From positions 228,468 through 292,467 of the forward strand of contig DATCTV010000034.1 in NCBI GenBank assembly GCA_036567785.1: a DNA stretch of 64,000 nt, read 5' to 3'. Every line of letters begins with the position of its first letter. Position 1 is the first letter of the stretch. The notes under the pieces were generated by a model. The model searched no databases. It was not told the origin of the DNA and saw nothing but the letters and a program-made list of their open reading frames with translations. Both the position numbers and the translations under genes were made by a program. This document shows positions 24,483-37,507 of the stretch, one piece after another. This DNA is from Desulfomonilia bacterium. Its GTDB lineage: Bacteria; Desulfobacterota; Desulfomonilia; UBA1062.

Positions 24483-27091
24483 AATAAAGACTGCTCCTGT
24501 TTTTCTTTTGTAAAGGCCTGGATGATGTCCCCTTCCTGAAGATCATTAAAGCCTTCGAGAGATATCCCGCACTCATAACCGCTCGTAACTTCTTTCACAT
24601 CGTCTTTGAAGCGCTTCAGCGATGCAAAACGGCCCTCCCATATAGTATCTTTTGCACGAAGAAGCTTTACCTGTGCCGTCCGCTGGATTTTGCCATCTAT
24701 AACCATACAGCCGGCAATTGTTCCTATTCTGGAAATTTTAAATACATTGCGGACTTCAGCGCTTCCCTGAAGCACATCTTCATAAACAGGCTCAAGCATG
24801 CCTTGAAGCGCCTGTTTAATGTCGTCCAGAAGCTCGTATATTACCGTATATAACTTGATATCTATTCCATAGTTTTTTGCCAGATTTTTTACCTTCGTTT
24901 CCGGTTTGATATTAAATCCAATGATAACAGCCTGACTAGTAGAAGCTAACATGATATCATTTTCCGTTATGCTTCCGACACCTGAATGTACAACATTAAT
25001 CCTGATGCTTTCACCCGTTTCGACACCTTTAATGGCGCCGGTGATAGCTTCAACTGTTCCGTGAACATCTCCTTTGATAATCACATTCAAGGCCTTTAAT
25101 CTGCCTTCCATAACCTGGCTGTAAAGATCTTCAAGTGTTACCTGCGTCTTCTGCTCTACCACATTTTTCTGTTTAATCTTCAAATCCAGATATTCAATGA
25201 TCTCTCTGGCTTTTTTATCATTAGGCACTACAAAGAATGTGTCCCCTGCAGAAGGTGGACTTGTGAGTCCTATTATTTCTACCGGCGTACTTGGTAATGC
25301 ACTGTTTAAAGACGCACCCTTGAAATCATACATGGCCCTGACCTTGCCCCATGTCATTCCGGCAACAAAGGTATCTCCCTGCTTCAGTTCACCTGACTGG
25401 ACAATAATCGTTGACATGGGCCCTTTGTTTCTATCAAGTTTGGATTCCAACACGGTTCCTCTTGCCGCACCCTTGGAATACGCCTTGAGATCAAGCATTT
25501 CTGCCTGCAGAAGTATCATCTCGAGGAGTTCATCTATACCGATATGCTTTTTGGCAGACACCTCCACAAAAACAGTATCTCCGCCCCAATCTTCCGGTAC
25601 GAGACCCTGGTCTGCAAGCTGCTCTTTCACCCTTTGAGGGTTTGCATTCGGTTTGTCTATTTTATTTACGGCTACAATTATTGGTATATTTGCTGCCCTT
25701 GCATGGCTTATCGCTTCTTTTGTCTGTTCCATTACACCATCGTCCGCTGCAACAACAAGTACTACAAAATCAGTAACCTGCGCCCCCCTTGCCCTCATGG
25801 CAGTAAATGCCTGATGGCCAGGCGTATCAATAAAAGTTATCAGTTTATCTTTGCATCTTGCCTGATATGCACCAACATGCTGGGTGATTCCGCCAAATTC
25901 GCTCTCTGTAACGTTTTCTGACCTTATAGCGTCCAGAAGCGATGTTTTTCCATGATCGACATGTCCCATTACAGTAACAACCGGCGATCTGCTGACAAGT
26001 TCCTCTTCCGGATGTTTAGGGGGAGTCAGATAGTCTTCCAGTATATCATCTCTTGTTTCTTCGATTTCATAACCCATTTCGGCAGCAGCCAGAACGGCCT
26101 CGTCAGATGTTATGTAATCGTTTTCCCTTACAATCATTCCAAGCATGCCAAGCACTCTGATAACTTCTGAAACCTTGACTCCCATTTCTCTTGCAAGCCC
26201 AAGCACGGATATATCCTTGCCGATGCGGATTTTTCTCTTTTTTGCAGGAATCGGGATATGAAGCTTTTTGTCTTTATGTCTATGGGGTTTTTTTGAAAAT
26301 GCTGGCTTGATGTCATAAATTTCAACCTGAGGAAATATTTCTGTTTTCGGTATTTTTACTCCTGTTCTTATATTCTTTAAATCTACAATCTCGAGATCCG
26401 AGTCATCAGTAATAACATCAACGACTTTCCCCTTCTTTTTGGGCTTTTTCTTCTCACGTTTCTTTTCTTCTTCTTCTATTAATTTTCTTGCCTCTTCTTT
26501 GATTGGCGGTTTTTCCTGCTGTCCCGCCACTTTCTTTTCCGGCTTAACTTCTTTTACCGGAATCGGCGGCTGTTCTTCTTTCTGAGCTGCTGCCGGACGA
26601 ACCGGGATTTTTGTTTCCTTTTGGACAATTTTCTTTTCAGGTTCGGCGGTTAATTCTTTTTTCTCCTGCAATGAAGCTTTCACATGAGTCTGTTTAGCTT
26701 CTTCTTTCTTGTGTTCAGGTGTTCGTATTTCGGATTTTGCTTCAGCTTCCACCGGTTTATGCTCAATAATTTCCGGAGTTTGTATTGTCTGGGTTTCTTC
26801 ATGATCCGTTACGGGCTTAACCTCTTCAACTTCAGCCGTTGTAATTTTAGCCCTTCGTCTGATAATTTTTGAACTTACGCGTTCTTCATCAAAGGATTCA
26901 GTCTTTGTTTCATCCTGTTGTTTATCGGATGATTTTTCAAGTCGTTTTTTTATTCTATCGATATCGTGAGGATCAACCTGACTCATCTTGTTTTCCGCTG
27001 AAATAGCGAGATCTTTACATATTTTCATGAGCTCTTTTTCATCTATTGAAAATTTCTGCGCTAATTCAAAAATCCTCATTTTTTTTATCAT
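24479..27091 (-). CDS. infB: translation initiation factor IF-2
   Basis: The 870-residue GTPase has an N-terminal IF2N domain, a long Lys/Glu/Pro-rich charged linker (about 60-290), then the G domain with [14 protein letters not shown] and N-K-I-D-K, and domains II-IV. It brings initiator tRNA to the 30S subunit. The start overlaps the ylxR stop (ATGA); a second in-frame ATG lies 12 bases on. Confidence 0.97.
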   Translation of the reverse strand: MIKKMRIFELAQKFSIDEKELMKICKDLAISAENKMSQVDPHDIDRIKKRLEKSSDKQQDETKTESFDEERVSSKIIRRRAKITTAEVEEVKPVTDHEETQTIQTPEIIEHKPVEAEAKSEIRTPEHKKEEAKQTHVKASLQEKKELTAEPEKKIVQKETKIPVRPAAAQKEEQPPIPVKEVKPEKKVAGQQEKPPIKEEARKLIEEEEKKREKKKPKKKGKVVDVITDDSDLEIVDLKNIRTGVKIPKTEIFPQVEIYDIKPAFSKKPHRHKDKKLHIPIPAKKRKIRIGKDISVLGLAREMGVKVSEVIRVLGMLGMIVRENDYITSDEAVLAAAEMGYEIEETRDDILEDYLTPPKHPEEELVSRSPVVTVMGHVDHGKTSLLDAIRSENVTESEFGGITQHVGAYQARCKDKLITFIDTPGHQAFTAMRARGAQVTDFVVLVVAADDGVMEQTKEAISHARAANIPIIVAVNKIDKPNANPQRVKEQLADQGLVPEDWGGDTVFVEVSAKKHIGIDELLEMILLQAEMLDLKAYSKGAARGTVLESKLDRNKGPMSTIIVQSGELKQGDTFVAGMTWGKVRAMYDFKGASLNSALPSTPVEIIGLTSPPSAGDTFFVVPNDKKAREIIEYLDLKIKQKNVVEQKTQVTLEDLYSQVMEGRLKALNVIIKGDVHGTVEAITGAIKGVETGESIRINVVHSGVGSITENDIMLASTSQAVIIGFNIKPETKVKNLAKNYGIDIKLYTVIYELLDDIKQALQGMLEPVYEDVLQGSAEVRNVFKISRIGTIAGCMVIDGKIQRTAQVKLLRAKDTIWEGRFASLKRFKDDVKEVTSGYECGISLEGFNDLQEGDIIQAFTKEKQEQSLL

Positions 27092-27693
27092 AAAACAGCA
27101 CCTCTAGAAGAAAGGCTTTGTATTCTTTCCAGATCCCTTTGCATTTTTTTCTGCAATGGCCAGCTACCTTTTATTATTGCAGTTTCAACAAACATATCCT
27201 TGCAATTTTCTTGAAGATTATAGATTTTAACACCTAGACTTCTGGCTTTTTCAAGTAATTTCTCAGATCCTGATATATTATCATTACCTGCTATTAAATA
27301 ATCTTTAGAATCAATGGGTTGTTCCGCATTTTTTTGCATATAGCCCATTTTGCTGCATAATCTGATATATCTTAATATTTCATAAATAATCTTTTTTTCT
27401 ATTTCTTCTTTAAGTCCTACAAGTGTTTCTTTGGAAAAACCCAACAGGGACTTTTTGCCATTTATGATTTTTTCTAAACATCCTGTTTCAGGGCAAATGT
27501 ATATACCTCTGCCATTCATTCTAGAAGAATGATCATACAAGGTATTTCCTCTTGGTGGTTTGATCAACCTCATTAATTTATCCTTTGGCTGCACTTTTTT
27601 ACACACGCAGCACCGTCTGAGAGGTCCGCTCTCTTTAACTGCCGACAATCTTTTTTGCCTTTTTAAGGATGAGTTTAGCCGTTTCTTCATCAA
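27088..27693 (-). CDS. ylxR: YlxR (DUF448) protein with a C-terminal L7Ae-like extension
   Basis: The N-terminal part has the YlxR signature: R-R-C-C-V-C, D-K-L-M-R-L and G-R-G-I-Y-I-C-P-E. The C-terminal half (about 115-200) looks like the L7Ae-type RNA-binding fold that lies next to YlxR in many operons, here apparently fused. The start is uncertain: ATG at 27693 has AAGGA upstream but overlaps nusA by 59 bases, while a TTG at 27648 would overlap by 14 and give an N-terminus closer to the family. YlxR is thought to be an RNA-binding or nucleoid-associated regulator. Confidence 0.85.
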   Translation of the reverse strand: MMKKRLNSSLKRQKRLSAVKESGPLRRCCVCKKVQPKDKLMRLIKPPRGNTLYDHSSRMNGRGIYICPETGCLEKIINGKKSLLGFSKETLVGLKEEIEKKIIYEILRYIRLCSKMGYMQKNAEQPIDSKDYLIAGNDNISGSEKLLEKARSLGVKIYNLQENCKDMFVETAIIKGSWPLQKKMQRDLERIQSLSSRGAVL

Positions 27694-28870
27694 TTCCTTC
27701 TAATTCAATCAAATCGTCCTCTGTCGCTTTTACGATGTCATGAAGGGTTTTGTAACCGGCTGATGTCAGTTCTTCTGCTATAAAATCATCAATTTCCTTG
27801 ATTCTTGTAAGGGCATATTTGTCTTCGGAAGAAACCACTTCTTCCATTCCATCCGACCTTACATCGATTTTCCATCCAGTAAGTTTTGCCACCAGTCTTA
27901 CGTTTTGTCCGCGTCTACCTATAGCCAGGCTGAGCTGATCATCTGCGACAACTACATCCATGGCTTTATTTGTTTTATCCACGATAACTTTTGAAACACG
28001 AGCTGGTGCAAGGGCATTGCATACAAATTTAACAGGGTCTTCCGACCATACGACAATGTCCTGCCTTTCCCCTCTGAGTTCCTGAATAACATTCTGAACA
28101 CGTGCGCCTTTAACACCGACACATGTACCTACCGGGTCGACATTTGGATCATGGCTTCTTACGGCAATCTTCGCCCTTATACCGGGATCTCTGGCCACTG
28201 CTACTATTTCCACAATTCCTTCTGCAATTTCTGGTACTTCCATTTCAAAAAGCTTTTCAAGGAACTTCGGATGCGTCCTGGAAAGTTCAACTTGTGGAAT
28301 CTTAAGAGATCTTGTTACGTCAAGTATATATGCCTGCACTCTGTCGCTTCTTCTGAAAAGCTCACCTGGTATCTGCTCCTTTTCCCTGAGAATGGCTTCT
28401 GCCTTGCCTAAATTAATTATAGCATCTTTTCTTTCAAATCTTTGAATAAAGCCGGATATTATTTCTCCCTTGCGTTCAATAAATTCTTTGTAAACAACAT
28501 CCCTTTCAACTTCTTTAACTTTTTGCATCATAACTTGTTTTGCGTTCTGAGCTGCAATTCTGCCAAGTTTGCTGGCATCAAGCTTTTCACCAATTTCATC
28601 GCCTACCTCGCAGCCTGGATCAAGGATTTTTGCATCTTCAATCGCAATTTCCATGGATGGATCAAAAACATCTTCAGCAACCACTTTGAATTGAAACACT
28701 TCTACTTCATCGGCGTCTGCATTATATTGCGCCTCGATATTTGGATAATCCCCATATACTTTTTTTGCAGCACTTAGAATCGCCGCCTCAATTACACTTA
28801 TGAGGTCGTCCTGTTTTAAACCCTTTTCCTTTGCTATCTGCTCCAATGTTTTTGATAAATTCAAGCTCAT
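27635..28870 (-). CDS. nusA: transcription termination/antitermination protein NusA
   Basis: The 411-residue protein has the N-terminal RNA polymerase-binding domain (about 1-130), S1 (about 135-200), two KH domains (about 230-345, with A-I-G-R-R-G-Q-N-V) and one helix-hairpin-helix repeat at the C-terminus (L-E-G-I-D-E-E-T-A). E. coli NusA has two acidic repeats here and is longer. The start at 28870 sits seven bases after GGGAG; an ATG two codons upstream is too close to it. Confidence 0.95.
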   Translation of the reverse strand: MSLNLSKTLEQIAKEKGLKQDDLISVIEAAILSAAKKVYGDYPNIEAQYNADADEVEVFQFKVVAEDVFDPSMEIAIEDAKILDPGCEVGDEIGEKLDASKLGRIAAQNAKQVMMQKVKEVERDVVYKEFIERKGEIISGFIQRFERKDAIINLGKAEAILREKEQIPGELFRRSDRVQAYILDVTRSLKIPQVELSRTHPKFLEKLFEMEVPEIAEGIVEIVAVARDPGIRAKIAVRSHDPNVDPVGTCVGVKGARVQNVIQELRGERQDIVVWSEDPVKFVCNALAPARVSKVIVDKTNKAMDVVVADDQLSLAIGRRGQNVRLVAKLTGWKIDVRSDGMEEVVSSEDKYALTRIKEIDDFIAEELTSAGYKTLHDIVKATEDDLIELEGIDEETAKLILKKAKKIVGS

Positions 28871-28887
28871 ACGCATACTCCCTAAAA

Positions 28888-29337
28888 CTAATAATCTAGA
28901 TTGGCCTTAATTATCTCTTTCAATAAAAATTCATGTACAATCTTTCCAGTATCTATAAAAATATTTATTCCATCCGTTCCCTTTAGTATGCCCTGTATCA
29001 TCCCCTGTTCTGTATGAATCTTAACTTTCCTCCCTGTAAAATGTTCATAGTCCTTTATTGATGTCAGCCTCCTGGTAAGTCCGGGAGAAGATACTTCCAG
29101 TCTGTAACGACCTTCTATCACGTCTATAGCATCAAGCAAAAGACCAACACGTCTGTTTACATTTACACAGTCGTCCAGTGTTACGCCCTCAGGTTTATCT
29201 ATGGTCAGCTTTAATACACCCCTAACAAAACTGATATCCAGCAAATCCAGCCCCAAAGGCGCCATTTCTTTTTCAATTTCTTTTTGTATTTTTTCTAATA
29301 ATTCATTTTCTTTCATGTTAAATAAAAAAGTGGGCAT
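28888..29337 (-). CDS. rimP: ribosome maturation factor RimP
   Basis: The protein (149 residues from 29337) has the RimP signatures V-R-G-V-L-K-L-T-I-D-K-P-E-G-V-T-L-D-D-C and Y-R-L-E-V-S-S-P-G-L-T-R. The start at 29337 is chosen because GGAGG lies 11 bases upstream; a second ATG at 29316 has no such site. The frame stays open further upstream, but those residues are the translation of the tRNA-Gly gene and are not protein. The 29337 start codon lies in the loop of a terminator-like hairpin. Confidence 0.88.
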   Translation of the reverse strand: MPTFLFNMKENELLEKIQKEIEKEMAPLGLDLLDISFVRGVLKLTIDKPEGVTLDDCVNVNRRVGLLLDAIDVIEGRYRLEVSSPGLTRRLTSIKDYEHFTGRKVKIHTEQGMIQGILKGTDGINIFIDTGKIVHEFLLKEIIKANLDY

Positions 29338-29346
29338 AAGCCCACT
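29321..29346 (-). terminator. terminator-like hairpin between tRNA-Gly and rimP
   Basis: In the direction of transcription, AGTGGGC, loop TTAT, GCCCACT is followed by TTTTTTATTT. It looks like an intrinsic terminator for the tRNA, yet it includes the rimP start codon, so it may act as an attenuator rather than a full stop. Confidence 0.65.
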
Positions 29347-29369
29347 TTCCTCCCCTAGCCATCGCTTTC

Positions 29370-29445
29370 TGGAGCGGGCAACGGGGTTCGAACCCGCGAC
29401 ATTCAGCTTGGGAAGCTGACACTCTACCAACTGAGCTATGCCCGC
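29370..29445 (-). tRNA. tRNA-Gly (anticodon CCC)
   Basis: The 76-base gene folds as a cloverleaf: acceptor stem GCGGGCA/TGCCCGC, D-arm with A-G-C-T-C-A-G-T-T-G-G-T, anticodon stem TCAGC/GCTGA with loop TTCCCAA (anticodon CCC), and T-arm GTTCGAAC. The 3' CCA is encoded. It reads GGG glycine codons. It is the first gene of the rimP-nusA-infB operon, the position held by metY in E. coli. Confidence 0.95.
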
Positions 29446-29457
29446 ACGAATATTATT

Positions 29458-29485
29458 AATAGAATATGAATAATCCTATTGTCAA
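29458..29485 (-). promoter_or_regulatory. promoter of the tRNA-Gly/rimP-nusA-infB operon
   Basis: A perfect TTGACA (29485-29480) is followed after 16 bases by TCTATT (29463-29458). Transcription would start about six bases before the mature tRNA 5' end, as expected for a stable-RNA promoter. Confidence 0.6.
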
Positions 29486-29562
29486 CAAATCTTTCAGCCG
29501 GAATCTTTATATGCGGGTGTTTTTAAATACTATCAAGCCCCATTTCTTTGAATTAGATGTGA

Positions 29563-29961
29563 TTAATTTGGAATTATCTTTACCAATACAGATCGTTGTC
29601 TGGGCCCGTCAAATTCAGCAAGGTATATACCCTGCCAGGTACCCAAGACCAGAGTTGAACTCTCTGCAAAAACTGTTACGCTCGACCCTATAAGGCTCGC
29701 TTTTATATGTGCGTGAGAATTTCCTTCTATGTGACGGTAATGGCTGTCCTTTGGCACAAGTTTTTCCATTGTTTCCTTAATATCCTCCTTAACATCCGGG
29801 TCGGCATTTTCATTAATAGTAATCCCGCATGTTGTATGGGGAACATAAATTACAACAATACCGGAAGAAACTGCCTCTGTTTTGATGATGGATTTAATAT
29901 GAGATGTTATGTCGATAAATTGGCATGCGCTGGTCGTTTTAACTTCTATTCGTTTTATCAT
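29563..29961 (-). CDS. yjbQ: YjbQ/UPF0047 family protein
   Basis: This 132-residue protein has the family core V-P-H-T-T-C-G-I-T-I-N-E-N-A-D-P-D-V and the H-x-x-G-N-S-H-A-H-I and G-T-W-Q-G-I segments. Some members have weak thiamine-phosphate synthase activity, but the true role is unresolved. It overlaps tatD by one base and probably shares its mRNA with tatD and suhB. Confidence 0.9.
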   Translation of the reverse strand: MIKRIEVKTTSACQFIDITSHIKSIIKTEAVSSGIVVIYVPHTTCGITINENADPDVKEDIKETMEKLVPKDSHYRHIEGNSHAHIKASLIGSSVTVFAESSTLVLGTWQGIYLAEFDGPRQRSVLVKIIPN

Positions 29962-30755
29962 TATATCCTCTCTTTCCTCTTTGGTGCATTATTTGAAAGA
30001 AAAAGTTTTTCAAAATTAGAAAAAGTTATTTCTGATAATTCTTCCATACCCATCTTTTTAATTTCTGACAACATTTTAAGAACCTCAATCAGATATGCAG
30101 GTTCGTTCATTTTCCCTCTATATGGGACAGGAGACAGGTAAGGCGCGTCTGTTTCAATAAGCAGCCTGTCCAGAGGAGTCACCTTGGCAACCTCTCTTAA
30201 TATGTCAGCTGATTTATAAGTAATCACTCCGGTAATTGATAAATAAAAACCTTTTGAAAGGATATATGCGGCAAAATCCGTGTCACCAGAAAAGCAGTGC
30301 ATTACCCCTCCCATGGACCATCCATCATTTTCATCAAGAACGCGGATGGTTTCCTTATGGGCTTCCCTGTCATGTATGACAAGGGGGAGCGCATAGTCCT
30401 TCGACAATTTTATATGGGCCTTGAATATCTGTTCCTGTTCAATATAGGAAGCGGGTGCTCGAAAAAAATCAAACCCGGTTTCCCCCACCGCTACTACCTT
30501 TTCATCTATTTGTCTGGATAAGTTATATACATCTTCTGTTGAATATTTTACGGCCATTTGGGGGTGAATCCCGACCGTGCTGTAAAATCCCTTATATCTT
30601 TCAGAAAAAATCTTGGCCTTCATGCTGTCATCAGGATCAATTCCAACTAGAAGAAATTTTTCAATCCCGGCACTAAAAGATCTATTTATAATATCATCAA
30701 GGTTTTTTCTACATTCATCAAAGTGCAAGTGATTATGTGAGTCAGCGATCTTCAT
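29961..30755 (-). CDS. tatD: TatD-family metal-dependent hydrolase (DNase)
   Basis: The 264-residue TIM-barrel enzyme has the metal-binding motifs D-S-H-N-H-L-H (N-terminus), G-E-T-G-F-D, H-D-R-E-A-H, M-H-C-F-S-G and E-T-D-A-P-Y-L-S-P. TatD proteins act as 3'-5' exonucleases or phosphoesterases. It ends one base into yjbQ and starts two bases after suhB. Confidence 0.92.
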   Translation of the reverse strand: MKIADSHNHLHFDECRKNLDDIINRSFSAGIEKFLLVGIDPDDSMKAKIFSERYKGFYSTVGIHPQMAVKYSTEDVYNLSRQIDEKVVAVGETGFDFFRAPASYIEQEQIFKAHIKLSKDYALPLVIHDREAHKETIRVLDENDGWSMGGVMHCFSGDTDFAAYILSKGFYLSITGVITYKSADILREVAKVTPLDRLLIETDAPYLSPVPYRGKMNEPAYLIEVLKMLSEIKKMGMEELSEITFSNFEKLFLSNNAPKRKERI

Positions 30756-30757
30756 AT

Positions 30758-31510
30758 TTACATGATCTTCAAAAAATCATCATGAATAATTTTATTGGTT
30801 GCAACAATATCTCCTTTATGGAGATCAAAATCAGCTCCATTCATACCGGTGATTTTCCCGCCGGCTTCATTAAGAATCAAAACCCCCGCTGCCATATCCC
30901 AGGGTTTCAGCCCCATCTCCCAGAAAGCATCAAATCTCCCGCATGCCACATAGCATAGATCAAGTGCGGCTGAACCGAATCTTCTTATTCCTTGGACATT
31001 TCCAACGACATTGAAGAAGCATTGTATGATTTTATCCATATTTTCGCTTTTATATGGAAACCCTGTAGCAACTAACGAATCGAGAAGATTTTCGGTCCTG
31101 GAAACATATATTGGCATTCCATTAAGGAAAGCCCCTTTGCCTTTTTCAGCATGAAATGTTTCACGAGTTGAAGGATTGTGGCAGACACCAATTACCGGTG
31201 ATGCATCTTTGTATAGTGCTATAGAAACACAAAACATAGGTACTCCGTGTACGAAATTGGTAGTACCATCTATCGGGTCAATATACCAGGCAAACCCATC
31301 TTTTCCCTGCTTATCATATCCTTCCTCTGCTATAATGGCATGATCGGGAAATTTTTCCACAATACTTTTAATAATCATTCCCTGAGAAGCCTTATCTGCA
31401 TTGGTAACAAGATCAATGCGGCCTTTATGTTCAACGAGAATCTCTTCGCTTGACTGATTTAATATGTATTCGCCAGCCTCTTTTGAGAGATTAATTAAAA
31501 ATTCGAGCAT
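30758..31510 (-). CDS. suhB: inositol-1-monophosphatase family protein
   Basis: The 250-residue Mg-dependent phosphatase has the two family signatures: W-Y-I-D-P-I-D-G-T-T-N-F near 79-90 and W-D-M-A-A-G-V-L-I-L-N-E-A-G-G near 210. Substrates in this family range from inositol phosphate to pAp or FBP, and SuhB also affects rRNA transcription in E. coli. A perfect TATAAT lies 16 bases upstream (31531-31526), which may be its -10. Confidence 0.88.
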   Translation of the reverse strand: MLEFLINLSKEAGEYILNQSSEEILVEHKGRIDLVTNADKASQGMIIKSIVEKFPDHAIIAEEGYDKQGKDGFAWYIDPIDGTTNFVHGVPMFCVSIALYKDASPVIGVCHNPSTRETFHAEKGKGAFLNGMPIYVSRTENLLDSLVATGFPYKSENMDKIIQCFFNVVGNVQGIRRFGSAALDLCYVACGRFDAFWEMGLKPWDMAAGVLILNEAGGKITGMNGADFDLHKGDIVATNKIIHDDFLKIM

Positions 31511-31555
31511 ATAACCCCTTGCTAAATTATAAATAATTGATATAGCATAGAGAAC

Positions 31556-32065
31556 ATGGAGAAGGTTTACAAGATAAAAAACAGTCTGAGAATACCCATG
31601 ATGATTGCAATCATCCTTTCAATCCCTGTATTTATTGATTTGTTCAGCAAGGGAATAGCAAGACAGCATATAGTTATTGTGAGTATACTGGTCCTTGTTT
31701 TTATAATTTTTGCCTTTAATAATCTTTTAAGAAAAATATGTATTTTCGATGACAGGATATCTATTTTCAGTATTGCCGGCAAAAAAATCATCCCCTTTAA
31801 CGAAATCACCTCTGTCGATGGCATTTCATTGGGCAGAAGACAATACATATCAATAGTGCATAAAAAAAAGACGACTCTTGTTCCGAACAGCTTTCGTGAT
31901 TTTCAGAGTATACTCGTTTCTATCAAAAATATTGTTCCGGAAGATATTATCGGGCAAGGACTTAAAGATATTGAGAGTTACCCCCTTTCCCGAACAGGAG
32001 ACACGATAGGCGCCTGGATCACGGTAATTATTCTCGCTGTAATCCTTGCAACCCGCTTGGGATGA
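31556..32065 (+). CDS. small membrane protein with a PH-like central region
   Basis: This 169-residue protein has two hydrophobic helices near the N-terminus (about 14-32 and 38-59), a soluble middle with D-D-R-I-S-I-F-S-I-A-G-K-K-I-I-P-F-N-E-I (a beta pattern like bacterial PH domains) and a final helix (about 151-168). I cannot assign a function. It diverges from suhB with only 45 bases between, and precedes parS and parA. Confidence 0.6.
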   Translation: MEKVYKIKNSLRIPMMIAIILSIPVFIDLFSKGIARQHIVIVSILVLVFIIFAFNNLLRKICIFDDRISIFSIAGKKIIPFNEITSVDGISLGRRQYISIVHKKKTTLVPNSFRDFQSILVSIKNIVPEDIIGQGLKDIESYPLSRTGDTIGAWITVIILAVILATRLG

Positions 32066-32124
32066 TTATTTAGTTCCGGTCTTTACATCATTTGAAATTG
32101 GTTATTCCATCGCTTTTTTTAAAA

Positions 32125-32140
32125 TGTTTCACGTGAAACT
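32125..32140. promoter_or_regulatory. parS centromere-like site
   Basis: TGTTTCACGTGAAACT matches the bacterial parS consensus (TGTTTCACGTGAAACA) at 15 of 16 positions. It is 41 bases before parA, where ParB is expected to nucleate and spread. This places the window near the chromosome origin. Confidence 0.93.
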
Positions 32141-32180
32141 TTTTGTTTTTTTATATTTTTTTTTATGCTAATTTTCTCTT

Positions 32181-32951
32181 GTGACGGCAAAAATTATCAG
32201 TATTTCAAATCAAAAAGGCGGGGTCGGAAAAACAACCACGGCTGTCAATTTAAGCGCTTCTCTTTCATTGCTTGGTTGTCGTGTTTTGCTTGTAGATTTT
32301 GATCCTCAATCTAATACCTCTTCGGGCATTGGGGTTGTCCTGGGGGGGGATGATAAGCATATATATCATTCTTTGATTGGAAGTTGTCCATTCAATGAAA
32401 TTATTAGGGAAACCCGCGTTAAAAATCTTTTTCTTGCCCCGAGCAACAACAGTCTTATCGGTTCTGAAATAGAGCTTCTGGAAATCGATTCAAGGGAGTC
32501 TGTTCTCTCTGATATATTGAAAGAACAGGTTGAAAATTACGATTATATTATTATCGATTGTCCTCCTTCCTTGGGTTTGCTGACTTTAAATGCCCTTACT
32601 GCCTGTGATTCCCTTCTTGTTCCTGTGCAGTGTGAGTATTTTGCCCTGGAGGGGCTTAAAAGTCTTCTGGGAACCTTTGATCTTGTAAAGAAGCGTTTGA
32701 ATCCATCTATAATTATAGAAGGTTTTTTGCTAACGATGTTTGACTCCAGGACTAGGTTAAGCCATGATATTTCAGAAAATGTCCGTCACCATTTTGGCGA
32801 CAGGGTTTTCAATACGGTTATTCCTAGAAATATTAAGCTCTGCGAAGCTCCCAGTTATGGACTTCCCATTTGCCTTTATGATATTTCTTCAAAGGGTGCC
32901 CAGCACTACCTTATGCTGGCACGCGAAATTAATGAGAGGTATAGCAAATGA
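32181..32951 (+). CDS. parA: chromosome partitioning ATPase ParA (Soj)
   Basis: The 256-residue protein has the deviant Walker A motif K-G-G-V-G-K-T-T, then D-F-D-P-Q-S-N and I-I-I-D-C-P-P-S-L. It forms nucleoid-bound ATP dimers that move ParB-parS complexes. The start is GTG with no clear ribosome-binding site. Its end overlaps the parB start by four bases. Confidence 0.95.
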   Translation: MTAKIISISNQKGGVGKTTTAVNLSASLSLLGCRVLLVDFDPQSNTSSGIGVVLGGDDKHIYHSLIGSCPFNEIIRETRVKNLFLAPSNNSLIGSEIELLEIDSRESVLSDILKEQVENYDYIIIDCPPSLGLLTLNALTACDSLLVPVQCEYFALEGLKSLLGTFDLVKKRLNPSIIIEGFLLTMFDSRTRLSHDISENVRHHFGDRVFNTVIPRNIKLCEAPSYGLPICLYDISSKGAQHYLMLAREINERYSK

Positions 32952-33799
32952 AACCAAAACAGCGGTTGGGACGCGGAATAGATGCTTTATTCAGTAATAC
33001 GACTATATCCACCAGCTCCGATATTGTTGATCTTCCCGTGAAAGATGTTTTGCCCAATCCAACACAGCCCAGGAAAAACTTTGATGATGATAAACTGGTC
33101 GAACTTTCGGAGTCTATCAAAAAAAATGGTTTATTATCACCTCTTCTCGTAAGGAGAAGCGGTTCAAAATTCGAGATAATTGCCGGAGAAAGGCGTTATC
33201 GGGCTGCTTTAATGGCCGGTATGGAAAAAATTCCATCTATTATTCATGATGTATCTGACAGCGATTCTTTCAGGCTTTCAATAATTGAAAATGTTCAGAG
33301 GGAAGATCTAAATCCAATGGAAGAAGCCGAGGCTTATTATGCGTTGAATAAACATTTCCATCAAACTCACAATGAAATTGCTGCGGCTGTTTCAAAAGAT
33401 CGTTCCACCATCTCTAACGCTCTGAGATTGATTTCCCTCCCTGAGCCGGTAAAAGAATCGTTGAGGTCCGGAGAAATAACAACCGGTCATGCCAGGGCGA
33501 TTCTCATGCTTTCCGGCTTTCCCGAACAGATATCCCTTTATAAAACCGTTATTTCAAAAAAGCTGAGCGTCAGGGAGACGGAAACATTGGCATCAAAAAA
33601 CAATAGAAAAAAAACTTCTTCCAAAAAAGGAGGGTCCTCCGATCTTGAGCGGCTTTCTCATATTCTGTCCGAAAAACTCTCGACAAAGGTTGTGTGTTCC
33701 TGGACAAAGAAAAAAGGGAAGATTCTTATAGAAATTCTTTCCAGAGAAGATTTTGAAAGAATAGCTTCTCTTTTTTCTTTAAATGAAAAGCCTTTATGA
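32948..33799 (+). CDS. parB: chromosome partitioning protein ParB (Spo0J)
   Basis: The 283-residue protein has the N-terminal CTPase/sulfiredoxin-like domain with G-E-R-R-Y-R-A-A and E-N-V-Q-R-E-D-L-N-P-M-E-E-A, a central helix-turn-helix (about 130-200) that recognises parS, and a C-terminal dimerisation segment. The Lys/Ser-rich linker near residues 215-225 is typical. The parS site lies just upstream of parA. Confidence 0.95.
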   Translation: MKPKQRLGRGIDALFSNTTISTSSDIVDLPVKDVLPNPTQPRKNFDDDKLVELSESIKKNGLLSPLLVRRSGSKFEIIAGERRYRAALMAGMEKIPSIIHDVSDSDSFRLSIIENVQREDLNPMEEAEAYYALNKHFHQTHNEIAAAVSKDRSTISNALRLISLPEPVKESLRSGEITTGHARAILMLSGFPEQISLYKTVISKKLSVRETETLASKNNRKKTSSKKGGSSDLERLSHILSEKLSTKVVCSWTKKKGKILIEILSREDFERIASLFSLNEKPL

Positions 33800-33810
33800 A
33801 TATAAACATT

Positions 33811-33819
33811 TTATCTACA
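33811..33819 (+). other. DnaA-box-like nonamer in the AT-rich parB-dnaN interval
   Basis: TTATCTACA differs from the DnaA box TTATCCACA at one position. It is the only good match in the 169-base, strongly AT-rich interval 33800-33968. One box is not enough to call an origin. Confidence 0.3.
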
Positions 33820-33968
33820 AATAAACAGAATTCAGATACCAGAAAATACTTTTTCGGTTTTTTTCTTTGTTCAGTCTTGAATTTTTCCAAAATAATTAAA
33901 TGCTTATATAAGATATCGACATATCAACATCAGTATTTATATTTTTATTTAAAACAGGGAGAATTTAT

Positions 33969-37483
<3,515 letters not shown>

Positions 37484-37507
37484 TTTTTTAAAACAGGGGA
37501 AAAATAA

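Noticed and set aside
29201-29419. 72-codon + strand frame ending in a G-F-E-P-A-T-F stretch
   Set aside because: The C-terminal part is the antisense translation of the tRNA gene and the rest is antisense to rimP.
29338-29430. N-terminal extension of RimP
   Set aside because: These residues are a translation of the tRNA-Gly gene and its flank, a common source of false N-termini.
33800-33968. Calling the AT-rich parB-dnaN interval the replication origin
   Set aside because: Only one DnaA-box-like nonamer is seen and dnaA is not adjacent; the evidence is too thin.
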